NCBI RefSeq assembly: GCF_025770725.1
Contig: NZ_JANZKZ010000001.1
Location: 837,532-901,531, forward strand
Direction: 5' to 3'
DNA length: 64,000 nt
Source of the DNA: Sulfurospirillum oryzae
GTDB taxonomy: Bacteria > Campylobacterota > Campylobacteria > Campylobacterales > Sulfurospirillaceae
Shown: piece after piece, positions 38,197 through 48,557 of the stretch
How the letters are laid out: each line of letters starts with the position of its first letter
Numbering within the stretch: position 1 is the first letter of the stretch
Made by a program: the position numbers and the translations under genes
The notes under the pieces: generated by a model
Databases searched by the model: none
Told to the model about the DNA's origin: nothing
Seen by the model: the letters and a program-made list of their open reading frames with translations, nothing else

Positions 38197-39996
38197 TTGC
38201 AAGAGTTTAGAAATATTGCTGTGATCGCACACGTTGACCACGGAAAAACGACCTTAGTCGATGAGCTGTTGAAACAATCAGGAACTTACACAGCACACCA
38301 AAAAGTAGAAGAAAGAGCCATGGACAGTAACGATCTTGAAAAAGAGCGTGGTATTACCATTCTTTCTAAAAATACAGCCATTCGCTACAAAGATATTAAA
38401 ATCAACATTATCGACACTCCAGGCCACGCCGACTTTGGTGGTGAGGTTGAGCGTGTTTTGAAAATGGTTGACGGCGTTTTACTTCTTGTCGATGCACAAG
38501 AAGGCGTTATGCCACAAACCAAGTTTGTTGTTAAAAAAGCTCTTAGCCTTGGTCTTTGCCCAATCGTTGTTGTTAACAAGATTGATAAGCCTGCTGCTGA
38601 TCCTGATCGTGTTGTCGATGAGGTATTTGACCTTTTAGTAGCCCTTGGTGCAAACGAAGATCAACTTGAATTCCCTATCGTTTATGCCGCAGCAAAAGAG
38701 GGTTATGCTAAACACAATATGAGCGATGAGAATAAAAATCTTGAACCTCTTTTTGAGACCATCATCAAGCATGTTCCAACGCCTTCAGGCAATGCAACGA
38801 ATCCACTTCAACTTCAAGTTTTTACACTTGATTATGATAATTACGTTGGAAAAATCGGTATTGCACGTATTTTTAACGGAACGATTAAGAAAAATGAGAC
38901 TGTTTTACTTGCAAAAGCCGATGGTGAGCAAGTTCGTGGACGTGTTTCAAAACTCATTGGTTTTCACGGTTTGGAAAGAATTGACATTAATGAAGCAGAA
39001 AGTGGTGACATCGTAGCGGTTGCTGGTTTTGAGACACTTGATGTGGGCGATAGTTTGGTTGATCCAAGTAATCCTATGCCACTCGATCCATTGCACATTG
39101 AAGAGCCAACACTCTCCGTTGTTTTTGCGGTCAATGATTCTCCATTTGCAGGACTTGATGGTAAATATGTTACCTCAAACAAAATCGCTGAACGTTTAGA
39201 ATCTGAGATGAAAACGAATATCGCGATGAAATACGAGAGTGCGGGCGAGGGTAAATTTAAAGTTTCAGGTCGTGGTGAGCTTCAAATTACTATTTTGGCT
39301 GAGAACATGAGACGTGAAGGTTTTGAGTTTACATTAGGTCGTCCTGAAGTTATCGTTAGAGAAGAAAATGGTGTTAAAATGGAGCCATTTGAGCACCTTG
39401 TTATCGATGTACCTGACGAATTTACGGGTGCTGTTATCGAAAAACTAGGTCGTAAAAAAGCAGAAATGAAAGCGATGAACCCAACAGGAGATGGTCAAAC
39501 GAGAATTGAGTTTGAAATTCCTGCGCGTGGTCTTATTGGTTTCCGTGGACAGTTCTTGACCGATACAAAAGGTGAGGGTGTTATGAACCACTCATTCTTA
39601 GATTTTAGACCACTCAGTGGCGAAGTTGAACACCGTAAAAATGGTGCACTTGTTTCAATGGAAACAGGAACGGCGATGGGTTATTCACTTTTCAGCTTGC
39701 AAGAGCGTGGCGTTCTTTTTGTGGATGCACAAGTCAAAGTTTACTCTGGTATGATCATTGGTGAGCATTCACGTCCAAATGATTTGGATGTCAATCCGAT
39801 CAAAGGTAAGCCACAAAGTAACGTTAGAAGTAGTGGCGCAGATGAAGCGATTAAACTCGTTCCACCACGTAAAATGAACTTAGAATTAGCGCTTGAGTGG
39901 ATTGAAAATGATGAATTGGTTGAAGTAACGCCAATCAACATTCGTATTCGTAAAAAATACCTCGATCCAACACAACGTAAACGTATGAGCCGCTAA
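38197..39996 (+). CDS. typA: Ribosome-associated GTPase TypA/BipA
   Basis: 599-residue translational GTPase of the EF-G family. G1 [11 protein letters not shown]3 DTPGHADF, G4 NKID, and the long C-terminal domain typical of BipA ([28 protein letters not shown], and the ending [18 protein letters not shown]). Start is TTG at 38197 with GAGGAG upstream. Functions in ribosome assembly and stress adaptation. Monocistronic; a TTTACATGTAAA follows the stop. Confidence 0.96.
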   Translation: MQEFRNIAVIAHVDHGKTTLVDELLKQSGTYTAHQKVEERAMDSNDLEKERGITILSKNTAIRYKDIKINIIDTPGHADFGGEVERVLKMVDGVLLLVDAQEGVMPQTKFVVKKALSLGLCPIVVVNKIDKPAADPDRVVDEVFDLLVALGANEDQLEFPIVYAAAKEGYAKHNMSDENKNLEPLFETIIKHVPTPSGNATNPLQLQVFTLDYDNYVGKIGIARIFNGTIKKNETVLLAKADGEQVRGRVSKLIGFHGLERIDINEAESGDIVAVAGFETLDVGDSLVDPSNPMPLDPLHIEEPTLSVVFAVNDSPFAGLDGKYVTSNKIAERLESEMKTNIAMKYESAGEGKFKVSGRGELQITILAENMRREGFEFTLGRPEVIVREENGVKMEPFEHLVIDVPDEFTGAVIEKLGRKKAEMKAMNPTGDGQTRIEFEIPARGLIGFRGQFLTDTKGEGVMNHSFLDFRPLSGEVEHRKNGALVSMETGTAMGYSLFSLQERGVLFVDAQVKVYSGMIIGEHSRPNDLDVNPIKGKPQSNVRSSGADEAIKLVPPRKMNLELALEWIENDELVEVTPINIRIRKKYLDPTQRKRMSR

Positions 39997-40044
39997 AAAG
40001 CTTTTACATGTAAAGATTTTGCCACTATCTTGGTGGCAAAATCG

Positions 40045-40050
40045 TATAAT
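40045..40050 (+). promoter_or_regulatory. -10 of the lemA operon
   Basis: TATAAT, with a perfect AGGAGG ribosome site at 40064-40069 and ATG at 40076. This excludes the in-frame TTG at 40019 as start. Confidence 0.65.
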
Positions 40051-40075
40051 GTCTAAACAATACAGGAGGTTTATC

Positions 40076-40633
40076 ATGGAAACGTTTTTGGTTGTTGCAG
40101 GTGTTATTCTTCTCATTATCGTGTTTATGTACAACACGCTTATCTCTAAAAAAAATCAAGTTGAAAATATTTTTGCCGGGCTTGATGCTGTTCTCAAAAA
40201 ACGTTACGATCTTCTTCCTAATCTTGTGGCAAGTGTCAAAGAGTATATGGTGCATGAGCGCGCAACGCTTGAGAAAATCACCGAACTTCGCTCCAAAGCA
40301 CTCAATGGCTCACTTGATAGTCGTGAGACCATAGCACTTGATAAACAACTCTCTTCAATGCTTAGTAATTTAATGGTAGCGGTTGAAAACTATCCTACGC
40401 TTAAAGCGAATGAAAATTTTCTGCATTTGCAAGGAACGCTTAACGAACTTGAAGAGCAAATCTCCGCAGCGCGTAGGGCTTACAATCAAAGCGTAACCGA
40501 TTATAACAATGCTATAGAGATGTTCCCAACAAATTTTATGGCAAGTGCGATGAAGTTAGTGCGCAAAGAGGTCTTTAGTATTCCCTCAAATGAGCGCGCG
40601 AATGTTGATGTGAAAAATCTTTTTCAAAAATAG
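40076..40633 (+). CDS. lemA: LemA family protein
   Basis: 185 residues: one N-terminal membrane helix (METFLVVAGVILLIIVFMYNTLI) and a helical-bundle LemA domain (AGLDAVLKKRYDLLPNLVASVKEYMVHE, YNQSVTDYNNAIEMFPTNFMA). The function of LemA proteins is poorly known. In many bacteria the gene neighbours a DUF3137 or TPM gene, as here. Confidence 0.92.
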   Translation: METFLVVAGVILLIIVFMYNTLISKKNQVENIFAGLDAVLKKRYDLLPNLVASVKEYMVHERATLEKITELRSKALNGSLDSRETIALDKQLSSMLSNLMVAVENYPTLKANENFLHLQGTLNELEEQISAARRAYNQSVTDYNNAIEMFPTNFMASAMKLVRKEVFSIPSNERANVDVKNLFQK

Positions 40634-40640
40634 GTAACGC

Positions 40641-41609
40641 TTGAAAACAAATCTTGCATCATTGCTTGATTATTACTACGAGTCGATGTATCCAGAGCTG
40701 AAAGCTTTGGAGGAGAAACGCCAAAGCATCGTTGCTACGCTTAAAAAAGCTGCTTTTATTCTTTTAGTTATTGCTACGATTCTCTTTTTATTCTTGACAA
40801 AAAACGCTATTTTAATACCGCTAAATGCGCTCATGGTCAGTGGAATGGGTGCATTTTTGATCTTTATGTTTATTTACCGTCATGAAAGTGCTGGGTATGG
40901 ATCGTTGTTTAAAGATCAAGTGATTGAAAAAATCATTCATTTTCTTGATGCTTCACTGATTTATGATAAAACAGGTTCTATGAGTGAACATGAATATCAA
41001 CAGAGTGAGCTTTTTTTAGAATCTTACGATCGGTTCAGTGGTCATGATCTCATCAGTGGGAAGATTGAAGGGGTTGATGTACGTTTTTGTGATTTACATG
41101 TAGAGAAAAAAGTGCGCACGAAAAACAACAATGAAGAGTGGCACGACATTTTTACAGGGCTCTTTTTTATGGCTGATTTTAACAAAACATTTCATTCTAA
41201 AGTCGTGGTTCTCCCTGATGTCGCTGAACGGAGTTTGGGTGTTTTGGGTTCGTGGATGCAGGGAATGAATGTGCAAAGAGGCGAGCTCATTAAGCTTGAT
41301 CATGTTGAATTTGAGAAATTATTTGTAGTTTATGGAAGTGATCAGATAGAGAGTCGTTATATTCTTTCACATGCGTTTATGGAAAAAATAGTGCAATTTC
41401 GTACCAAAATTGGCAAGCCGCTTTATCTTTCATTTGTTGATTCTAAAATTTTTTTAGCACTCAATTACACTAAACCGCTCTTTGAGCCGATATTATCACG
41501 TTCCTTATTAGAATTTAATTACATTAAAGACTATTTTGAACTTTTGGCAATGATTGTTAGCATCGTCAATGAATTTAAACTGAATGAAAAACTATGGAGT
41601 AAACGCTAA
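40641..41609 (+). CDS. DUF3137-family membrane protein
   Basis: 322 residues with two adjacent N-terminal membrane helices (about 34-54 and 57-77) and a large soluble domain. The ISGKIEGVDVRFCDLHVEKKV and DIFTGLFFMADFNKTFHSKVVVLPD segments fit the DUF3137 (Galanin-like) family commonly paired with LemA. Start taken as TTG at 40641; ATG at 40689 would shorten it by 16 residues. Seven bases after lemA. Confidence 0.8.
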   Translation: MKTNLASLLDYYYESMYPELKALEEKRQSIVATLKKAAFILLVIATILFLFLTKNAILIPLNALMVSGMGAFLIFMFIYRHESAGYGSLFKDQVIEKIIHFLDASLIYDKTGSMSEHEYQQSELFLESYDRFSGHDLISGKIEGVDVRFCDLHVEKKVRTKNNNEEWHDIFTGLFFMADFNKTFHSKVVVLPDVAERSLGVLGSWMQGMNVQRGELIKLDHVEFEKLFVVYGSDQIESRYILSHAFMEKIVQFRTKIGKPLYLSFVDSKIFLALNYTKPLFEPILSRSLLEFNYIKDYFELLAMIVSIVNEFKLNEKLWSKR

Positions 41610-42062
41610 ATGTTTAATGAAAAACTACTCAAAATCTCTTTGGCATTTATTGTATTTTTGATCATCATTGGATTTGTAACGCTTAATTATATGCTCAAAG
41701 AAGATAATACGCAGTCCTCTTATGGTGCAACAAGTACAAAACGTGCTACGAATGTTAGTACCGATGCTAAAGAGATAAGTCTTGATACCATTTATATCAA
41801 TATAAAATCCCAAAAATATAAAATTTTAAAAGCGGATATTGCCTTAGTCATGAAAAGCAATACCAGTAAAAAATCGTTACAAGCCAATATGGATAATGTG
41901 CGTAATGCTGTTTTGCAGTATCTCAATACTATGGATGCCAATGGGTTAGAAACAGTCAGTGGAAAAGAGCGACTTAAAGAAGAGTTGATTGATATGCTAG
42001 AAAATACATTTGGGTATCAGATTGAGACAATTTATATCAAAAACTTTATTCTCGCCCCTTAA
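41610..42062 (+). CDS. FliL-like membrane-anchored protein
   Basis: 150 residues: one N-terminal membrane helix (about 9-31), a Ser/Thr linker and a FliL-like domain (ISLDTIYINIKSQKYKILKADIALVM, then GKERLKEELIDMLENTFGYQIETIYIKNFIL). ATG immediately follows the DUF3137 stop (TAAATG). FliL modulates the flagellar stator, but this copy sits with lemA/DUF3137 and not with motility genes, so it may be a stator-like partner of another membrane complex. Its last 17 bases overlap the convergent MFS gene. Confidence 0.65.
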   Translation: MFNEKLLKISLAFIVFLIIIGFVTLNYMLKEDNTQSSYGATSTKRATNVSTDAKEISLDTIYINIKSQKYKILKADIALVMKSNTSKKSLQANMDNVRNAVLQYLNTMDANGLETVSGKERLKEELIDMLENTFGYQIETIYIKNFILAP

Positions 42063-43137
42063 AAAGCATTAAACTTCTAAGCGAGAGTAAGGCAATGAAA
42101 CTCGCATACAAATAGAGATACTCTCCATAAAAATAGCCCGCAAGCAGGGCACCTACAAATCCTCCTAGCCCAAATGAAAAGCCATAGTAAAACTGCGCCG
42201 CAAGCTTTTTGTGCGCATAAAGCGTGTAAAGAAGGCTGAGGGCTGCGGTGTGATGCAGTGCAAAGCTAAAGGCATGAAGCGATTGTGTGGCATAAGAGAT
42301 AAAGAGTGACGAGGGAAAAAGAAAAAGTAAAAACCAGCGAAGAGCGGTTGCAAATACGCCTAATTTCACTAAAGAAAGAAGGCTAAAGCGGCGCAAAAGC
42401 GGTGCTTGGAAATAAAATAGAATAATCTCGCAAATAACACCAAAAGCCCACAAGTAGCTTGTGCCTTCAAGGCTGATGCCGTGTTCAGTCTCATAGATCG
42501 TAAAGAAGTTATAAAACGCACCAAAACTGACCTGCATGAGAAAAAGACTGAGCCATAAATACTTTACATGTAAAAAGCTAAAAGGCACTTCTGTAGTGGT
42601 GCTTGAGGTGGTAAAAACAGGGTTGTTTTGCGTAAGAAAGTAGGCAAAACAAGCCGTAAGTGCAATGCCTAAAAGTAGGTAATGCAGACCGTTCGTGTAG
42701 TCCTCAAGGTGTTGCGCTAAAATGATACCCGTAAGCATAAAACCAATAGAGCCAAACAGACGTGACCTTCCAAAGCGTTCTTTTTGAAGATGCTCCATCG
42801 CATACGTTTCAACATAAGGCAAAATCATGCCAAGACAGGCACCTAAAAGCATATTGGGGAGCATAAAGAGGTAAAAATGGTTAATGGTTGGATAAAACAT
42901 GAGAATAGAAAAAAGCGCTCCACCAAGAGCCGTGTAAAAGACTTTTTGTGTTAGTTCAAAATGCTTAAGAAAGAAGAAGGGTACAAAAAAACGCATAAGC
43001 GGTGCTAAGGCAAAGATAGCCCCAATTTGAGGTGTGCTGTAACCTATCATCTGTAAAATTTTGGGCATAAAGATGACATAAACCCCCGTGACTACAAAGT
43101 AGAAAAAGAAAAAGCCCGAGATTTTAAAAAAGATCAT
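42046..43137 (-). CDS. MFS transporter of the HcaT/LacY-like group
   Basis: 363 residues, about 12 membrane helices. The N-terminal FFFFYFVVTGVYVIFMPKILQMIGYSTPQIG and GRSRLFGSIGFMLTG are typical of the MFS_1-like (3-phenylpropionate/nucleoside H+ symporter) group. Substrate unknown. Start taken at the ATG forming an ATGA overlap with the RDD gene; a TTG two codons earlier is possible. Last gene of the secG operon. Confidence 0.8.
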   Translation of the reverse strand: MIFFKISGFFFFYFVVTGVYVIFMPKILQMIGYSTPQIGAIFALAPLMRFFVPFFFLKHFELTQKVFYTALGGALFSILMFYPTINHFYLFMLPNMLLGACLGMILPYVETYAMEHLQKERFGRSRLFGSIGFMLTGIILAQHLEDYTNGLHYLLLGIALTACFAYFLTQNNPVFTTSSTTTEVPFSFLHVKYLWLSLFLMQVSFGAFYNFFTIYETEHGISLEGTSYLWAFGVICEIILFYFQAPLLRRFSLLSLVKLGVFATALRWFLLFLFPSSLFISYATQSLHAFSFALHHTAALSLLYTLYAHKKLAAQFYYGFSFGLGGFVGALLAGYFYGEYLYLYASFIALLSLRSLMLFKGRE

Positions 43138-43598
43138 TTGCAAATAGGGGCAGTTTGACTCAAAATATCATAAAGGGCTAACTTATCTTTACGCAGAAGT
43201 GGTATAAAAAGCCCAATAATCGTGATAGCTGTTAAAAGAAGCACACTATAACGTACGATAAGTTGTCCCAAAGAAGCCATTTGTCCCATTTTGAGATCAA
43301 TCAGTTTAAGATCATACGCTTTATAGCCAGGCGTTTGTCCGCTTCGTTTGAGAAAGGCGAGGGTGATCATGCCATAAGGAATAAGAATAAGAAGCCAACC
43401 TTGAAGTATGTGCTCTGCAAAGCCTTCGCGTGAGCCATAAATGATATAAAAGACAATGTAGAGAATAGGCATAAGAAGCATAAAAGAGTCTACGACAAAG
43501 GCTTTGAGACGTTGAAGAAAGGGTGCGATGGTGTAAGGAAGCAAAGTTTCTTTGCTCTCCTTTGGATGAAGTGCTTTTTTAGCAGTACGCCATCGCAT
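43134..43598 (-). CDS. RDD-family membrane protein
   Basis: 154 residues with three to four membrane helices. The family-defining residues are seen: FLQRLKAFVVDSFMLL (R and D in helix 1) and RSGQTPGYKAYDLKLI. Some RDD proteins act as Na+/H+ antiporters; the role here is unknown. Six bases after pyrE. Confidence 0.85.
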   Translation of the reverse strand: MRWRTAKKALHPKESKETLLPYTIAPFLQRLKAFVVDSFMLLMPILYIVFYIIYGSREGFAEHILQGWLLILIPYGMITLAFLKRSGQTPGYKAYDLKLIDLKMGQMASLGQLIVRYSVLLLTAITIIGLFIPLLRKDKLALYDILSQTAPICK

Positions 43599-43604
43599 AA
43601 ACGC

Positions 43605-44213
43605 CTAGTTTCCTCTACTACCTGGCTTGTAAGCCACGCTTCCTTCTTTGCATAAAGGACACTCACTTGGCTCATAAATATCAAATTCAAAATCAGCCAG
43701 TGCAAAGAATGGTGCATCATGAGGTAGTTTACATGTAGGTTTACCTTCAAGATCGCTTCCTACCCGTTTGCAAAAACCACGATTGGCAAGTGCTGCGAAG
43801 CCTACAATGACACCACCCATCGTTTCAGCAATTTTAGCCGCTTCTAAAGCAGAGCCACCTGTAGTGATGATGTCTTCACAGACAAGGATTTTTTCACCTT
43901 TTTTCACCTCAAAGCCTCTGCGGATGGTCATCTCACCATTCACACGCTCCGCAAAGATAAAGCGTTTTCCAAGGGCACGTGCAAGCTCATAGCCCGCTAA
44001 AACACCACCAAGGGCTGGAGAGCAGATGGTGTCGATTTCAAGCTTGGAAGCATGAATCATTTTGGCTAATTCAACGGCTAATTGCTCTGCAACTTTTGGA
44101 TCTTCTAAAACTTTTGCGCTTTGAAGATAATAACGTGAATGTTTTCCACTACTAAGAAGAAAGTGTCCTTCTAAAAGGGCATTTGCATCTTTATATATTT
44201 TTTCAACTTGCAT
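43605..44213 (-). CDS. pyrE: Orotate phosphoribosyltransferase
   Basis: Converts orotate and PRPP to OMP. 202 residues; PRPP motif [17 protein letters not shown], and [19 protein letters not shown] near the N-terminus. The C-terminal tail has a CPLC pair and [10 protein letters not shown], typical of the longer Campylobacterota enzyme. Lies 8 bases after frr. Confidence 0.95.
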   Translation of the reverse strand: MQVEKIYKDANALLEGHFLLSSGKHSRYYLQSAKVLEDPKVAEQLAVELAKMIHASKLEIDTICSPALGGVLAGYELARALGKRFIFAERVNGEMTIRRGFEVKKGEKILVCEDIITTGGSALEAAKIAETMGGVIVGFAALANRGFCKRVGSDLEGKPTCKLPHDAPFFALADFEFDIYEPSECPLCKEGSVAYKPGSRGN

Positions 44214-44221
44214 GGTCGCCC

Positions 44222-44782
44222 TTAAATTTTAAGTAGTTCAGCTTCTTTTTCTTTGACTAAATCATCGACTTTAGAAACGGTTGCATCGGTGATTTTTTGG
44301 ACTTCATCTTGACCTTTTTTAGATTGGTCTTCAGTGATGAGTTTATCTTTTTCCAATTTTTTAACTTGATCGTTAGAGTCTTTACGAACATTGCGAATCG
44401 CGATTTTTGCTTTATCGCCCATCGTTTTAGCTTGTTTCGCGCCTTCTTTACGTTGGTCACTTGTCATTGGAGGGAAGAAAAGTTTAATGGCTTCACCATC
44501 GTTGTTTGGATTAACACCGATATTGGCTTGCATAATCGCTTTTTCGATCTCTCTTAGCATCTTTTTCTCCCAAGGAGAAATGGTGATGGTGGTTGCATCG
44601 GTGGCCAAAACAGTTGCTACTTGGCTAAGACCGGTTGGTGTTCCGTAGTAGTCGACATGAATGTTGTCTAAAATAGTGGTAGAGACTTTACCGCTACGAA
44701 TGGTCATAAAGTCGCGCTTAAGTGCCGCAATACATTTTTCCATATGCTCTTTTTGTTCAGCATAGATTTTACTGAGTTCCAT
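44222..44782 (-). CDS. frr: Ribosome recycling factor
   Basis: 186 residues. Conserved [66 protein letters not shown] and the C-terminal helix. Its start lies 14 bases inside the preceding deacetylase gene. Confidence 0.97.
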   Translation of the reverse strand: MELSKIYAEQKEHMEKCIAALKRDFMTIRSGKVSTTILDNIHVDYYGTPTGLSQVATVLATDATTITISPWEKKMLREIEKAIMQANIGVNPNNDGEAIKLFFPPMTSDQRKEGAKQAKTMGDKAKIAIRNVRKDSNDQVKKLEKDKLITEDQSKKGQDEVQKITDATVSKVDDLVKEKEAELLKI

Positions 44783-45725
44783 ATTTATCCTTTACAAGTA
44801 GTTTCGTTGAAATTTTATTGCCCACGGAGACGATAACCCGTGTGCGCTCTTTGGTCAATATTTTGTTAATCTGTGCTTCAAAAACACCGTCGCTTAAACT
44901 AACCTCTTGATAGCCATGATCACTGATGTAAATGCCACCTTTTTGTGATGTGGTTTGTGCCTTTACATGTAAAGATGTAAGCTTGCCATCTTGAAGTAAT
45001 ACCGTAGGTTCTATCCATGTAGCTTCAAGCGCCTTATACTTTAAAAATCCTGTTAAATCACTCTTGCCAACCAATGCAGAGCGGTCTAAATCAAGTGGAT
45101 CACTAAAACTAGCTACGGCTCCCATCGTTTGGTTTAAAATCGCTTCAAAGCCATAACGTGTTGCAATCGCTTTAACCCGTGGACTAAACTCACCAAAAGG
45201 GTAGGAGTAGTAGTGCGATTTTAGACCAAGGCGTTTCTCAAAAAGTGCCAAACCCTCGTCAAAATCTTTTTTGATCGCTTCATCACTGAGTTCGGTTAGA
45301 TGGGGATGGTTCAGTGAATGAAACTCTAAAGAGCCATACTTGGCAATTTCTTTGAGTTGATCCCAACTCATAAAATCACCATATTTTTGCTCTGTTGCTC
45401 CGACATAAACGAACATTGTGAAGGGGTAGTTGTACTCTTTGAAAAGGGCTAAACCATGCTCATAAAAACTTTTGTAGTTATCATCGATGGTCAGAACAAC
45501 CCAATTATCAGGAATGGTCTCTTTGTTGTGAAGCGCTTTAACCAATTTTTCAAGTGGAATGACTTCATAACCATTTTTTTTGAAGTAGTCGAACTCTTTG
45601 CGAAGTTCTTCTAGCGTTGTGTTGGTTGAGGGATACCTGGAATCGTTAAAACGATGGTAGATGAAGATATGAGCATCTGCCCACATCATCACACTCAAAC
45701 ACAACACAAGCCAAAAAGATTTCAT
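44769..45725 (-). CDS. Exported polysaccharide deacetylase family protein
   Basis: 318 residues with a signal peptide ([18 protein letters not shown]). NodB-type domain at about 30-225: [13 protein letters not shown] (TFDDG variant keeping both Asp), FHSLNHPHL (zinc HxxxH) and [11 protein letters not shown] beta-rich C-terminal domain of about 90 residues follows, with [15 protein letters not shown] at the end. Probably periplasmic, acting on peptidoglycan or an exopolysaccharide. Six bases after secG. Confidence 0.88.
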   Translation of the reverse strand: MKSFWLVLCLSVMMWADAHIFIYHRFNDSRYPSTNTTLEELRKEFDYFKKNGYEVIPLEKLVKALHNKETIPDNWVVLTIDDNYKSFYEHGLALFKEYNYPFTMFVYVGATEQKYGDFMSWDQLKEIAKYGSLEFHSLNHPHLTELSDEAIKKDFDEGLALFEKRLGLKSHYYSYPFGEFSPRVKAIATRYGFEAILNQTMGAVASFSDPLDLDRSALVGKSDLTGFLKYKALEATWIEPTVLLQDGKLTSLHVKAQTTSQKGGIYISDHGYQEVSLSDGVFEAQINKILTKERTRVIVSVGNKISTKLLVKDKYGTQ

Positions 45726-45731
45726 AGCTTA

Positions 45732-46070
45732 TTATTTAGACGCAGGAGCTTCAGGTGCTGCTGGAGCAGTTGTGATAGGTGCTGGAATACCGCTTGGTAC
45801 AACGCTTTTTTCGATTTTAATATCTTCAGCAATGGATACTTTTTTATTTTGGTTGTAAAAATAGCCTAAAGCTAGGGTATTGACAATGAAAAGTGTCGCA
45901 ATGATAAAGGTGAATTTAGCCATAAAACCCGCTGGTCCTTTTGCACCAAAAAGGGATTCATTGCTTCCACTATATGCGCCAAGACCTATAGATGAGCTTT
46001 TTTGTAAGAGTACAGAAACAGTTAAAATGGCGGTTAATACAAATTGTAAAACCAATAAAACGGTGGTCAT
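45732..46070 (-). CDS. secG: Protein translocase subunit SecG
   Basis: 112 residues: two membrane helices (about 1-20 and 50-72) around LLQKSSSIGLGAYSGSNESLFGAKGPAGFMAK, the SecG signature. The Ala/Pro-rich tail is typical of Campylobacterota SecG. First gene of secG-deacetylase-frr-pyrE-RDD-MFS. Confidence 0.95.
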   Translation of the reverse strand: MTTVLLVLQFVLTAILTVSVLLQKSSSIGLGAYSGSNESLFGAKGPAGFMAKFTFIIATLFIVNTLALGYFYNQNKKVSIAEDIKIEKSVVPSGIPAPITTAPAAPEAPASK

Positions 46071-46110
46071 AAGGGATGTCCTTTGTTTTCAAAATAATGT
46101 AGAACTAAGG

Positions 46111-46116
46111 ATTATA
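46111..46116 (-). promoter_or_regulatory. -10 of the secG operon
   Basis: ATTATA on plus reads TATAAT on minus, 40 bases before the secG start and downstream of the HD-GYP stop. Confidence 0.55.
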
Positions 46117-46158
46117 TCCAAAACGAGTTAAAAAATCGTTAAAGTACGTTTTTCTCTC

Positions 46159-48555
46159 TTATAATGTCTCAAAATCAAGCTTTATTTCATCGATACTACG
46201 CTCGGGCAAAAAGGCTTTAGCGTATTCTAAATAGATGCCTGAAGTATAGAGAAATTTGACTAACTCTTTATCAAGTTCGCCCTCTTTTGCCATCGTATAA
46301 AGAATTTTCATGACAGTAGAAAGTGGCATACCCGCTTTATAAGGACGATCACTGGCTGTGAGTGCTTCAAAGATGTCGGCAACGGCTAGGATGCGTGCTT
46401 CAAAGCTGATTTCATCCCCTTTGAGACCTTGTGGGTAACCTTTACCATTGATTTTTTCATGGTGATTGCCTGAAATTTGGGGAATTTGCTGGTATTTTTT
46501 AGGGAACGGAAGGCGGTTTAAAATATCGACACTTATCTTTGCGTGATCGTTGATAATCTCGCGTTCTTCGAAAGTCAAAGTACCTCTTTGTACACTCAAA
46601 TGATGTGCTTCATCTTTGGTTAAAATGATGTAGGTTTGATCACCAATCACCCATGGTTTTTCCGCAATTGATTGAATGAGAGCAACATTCTCGTTACTTA
46701 AAAATATTTCTCCATTATTGCTAGATTGAATGAGTGCAAAGGTGTCATGGAGTGTCTGCATCTGTTGTTTATACGTGGCTTCCAAAGCATCTACATGGTC
46801 TAAATGGTTGCTTTCCAAAAGAAGCATTTTGTCTTCTAAGAGTTTTACATGTAAAGCTTTTTCAATCGTTTTGACACGGTTTTCAATTAGCGTAAGACGG
46901 TCAAACAGTGCTTCGAGTTTAGTTGCTTTATTGAGAATATGTTCGGGTGACGCAAGTTTACCAATGTCGTGCATCAAGGCAGCAAAATTGATCTGCTTGA
47001 TCTCTTCTGGATTAAAATGTTTATGGGCATAAAGTGTTGTGTCTTGGTTAATCGCTTCTGCGAGCATGACGCTCAGTTTTACCATACGTTTAATGTGCCC
47101 TGCAGTATACGGTGATTTTTTACTGATGGTGAAGATAATGCTCTTCAAGAAACACTCCAAAAGATTTTCAAGCCCTTGGATCAGTGAGGTTTTGGTAATG
47201 GCAATCGCCGCTTGTGATGCTAATGAAAGCGTGATCTGCTCATCTTCACTATCAAAAGGGATCGCTTCAAAGGTCTCTTCTGTTTGTTTGTTGATCAGTT
47301 GAAGTACGCCAATAATTTCGTGTTCATGGTTTTTCATCGGGATAACAAGCATGGATTTGGAGCGATACCCTGTGCCTTGATCAAACTTTTTGGTTCCCTC
47401 AAAGGAAAAACCTACCGCTTCGTAGACATCAGGAATGTTAATAAGGCGATCTTCCAAAGCACATGTTGCCGCGACCATCGCTTTGTTAGGTGTTCCATTT
47501 TCTAAGTAAAGTGGCAAAGGTGCCCACGTGATTTTCCCGCTCGTGCCACCCATTTTGATATTCAAAGAGTCTGTTTGAATGACTTGAAAACGCAAAGTCT
47601 CTTTTTCGAGCAGATAAAGTGTTCCACCATCCGCATTGGTAAGATTTTTGGCTTCTGTGACGATCATTTCGAGTAGCGTATCGAGGTTTTCATTAGCGGA
47701 GAGAGCTGTTCCAATTTGCGTCAGTTTTTTAACGCGCTCATCAACGCTAGGTGCAAGCGTAGCGTGATGAAGAAGTCCTGTTGAGAGGTCTATTTTTTCG
47801 CCATCGCGTAAAATCATCTCTTTATCAATACCTATAGATTCAAGCTCACTTGCAATTTGTTCCGCGTAAAAGGGTTTGAGGTGATTGATATAGATGTGAA
47901 CATCATTACGTTTGAGATACGCTAAATCTTGTTGGAGGAAATGTGGCGTTAAGTGCTTGCTCTCCGTCGCGACTTTTGAGAGGCGATTTGGAAAGGAAAC
48001 GTCAATGATCAGGGCTTTAATTTCAGGTTTTTTGTTGAGTGTATGCCAGAGATTTTCATTATGAAATGTGTCACCTGAAAAAAGTATGCTACTTCCATTT
48101 TGCTCAATCATATAACCGCAACACGCGACCGTATGGTTAGCAAGAAAAGGAGTAAGTGTAATGCCTTCTTCGACAGGGTAGTTTTTGTTGGCTTGAATAG
48201 TCACATAGGTGATCGCAGGAGTGAAACTATGAGGCAGATAAATTTTACTAAAATCTGGCCATATAACATCATTGAAAAGGTGCTTTTTTAGGGCTTCAAT
48301 CGTTCCAGTAAGCCCATAGAGATAGAGTGTTTCTGTGCGCTTTGCAAAAAAATTGTCAATCATAAAAGCGGCATCAATGATATGATCTAAATGAGCGTGG
48401 GAGAAAAAAATATGATTTACATGTAAAGCATCTTCGCCTAAAGCATTCATAATATTGCCCGCATCAATCAGCGTATTTTTACTGATTTGAATACATGTCG
48501 TAAAGGCATTTTTAGACCTACTTCCTTGTGCGCCAAGAATGCGAATGTGGCTCAT
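46159..48555 (-). CDS. Metallo-beta-lactamase (class II cAMP PDE-like) - GAF - HD-GYP fusion
   Basis: 798 residues, three modules. (1) About 1-260: MBL-fold hydrolase with HAHLDH (53-58), His141, Asp162 and His225. The HxHLDH form is that of class II cAMP phosphodiesterases (yeast PDE1, CpdP). (2) About 275-455: GAF domain. (3) About 460-790: HD-GYP with HDIGK (529-533), HHE (698-700) and GKGYP (704-708), predicted to hydrolyse c-di-GMP. An insertion of some 120 residues (541-660, partly coiled coil) splits the HD-GYP motifs. It starts 2 bases after the adenylate cyclase gene, so cAMP synthesis and breakdown are coexpressed. Substrates are inferred from motifs. Confidence 0.88.
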   Translation of the reverse strand: MSHIRILGAQGSRSKNAFTTCIQISKNTLIDAGNIMNALGEDALHVNHIFFSHAHLDHIIDAAFMIDNFFAKRTETLYLYGLTGTIEALKKHLFNDVIWPDFSKIYLPHSFTPAITYVTIQANKNYPVEEGITLTPFLANHTVACCGYMIEQNGSSILFSGDTFHNENLWHTLNKKPEIKALIIDVSFPNRLSKVATESKHLTPHFLQQDLAYLKRNDVHIYINHLKPFYAEQIASELESIGIDKEMILRDGEKIDLSTGLLHHATLAPSVDERVKKLTQIGTALSANENLDTLLEMIVTEAKNLTNADGGTLYLLEKETLRFQVIQTDSLNIKMGGTSGKITWAPLPLYLENGTPNKAMVAATCALEDRLINIPDVYEAVGFSFEGTKKFDQGTGYRSKSMLVIPMKNHEHEIIGVLQLINKQTEETFEAIPFDSEDEQITLSLASQAAIAITKTSLIQGLENLLECFLKSIIFTISKKSPYTAGHIKRMVKLSVMLAEAINQDTTLYAHKHFNPEEIKQINFAALMHDIGKLASPEHILNKATKLEALFDRLTLIENRVKTIEKALHVKLLEDKMLLLESNHLDHVDALEATYKQQMQTLHDTFALIQSSNNGEIFLSNENVALIQSIAEKPWVIGDQTYIILTKDEAHHLSVQRGTLTFEEREIINDHAKISVDILNRLPFPKKYQQIPQISGNHHEKINGKGYPQGLKGDEISFEARILAVADIFEALTASDRPYKAGMPLSTVMKILYTMAKEGELDKELVKFLYTSGIYLEYAKAFLPERSIDEIKLDFETL

Positions 48556-48557
48556 AT

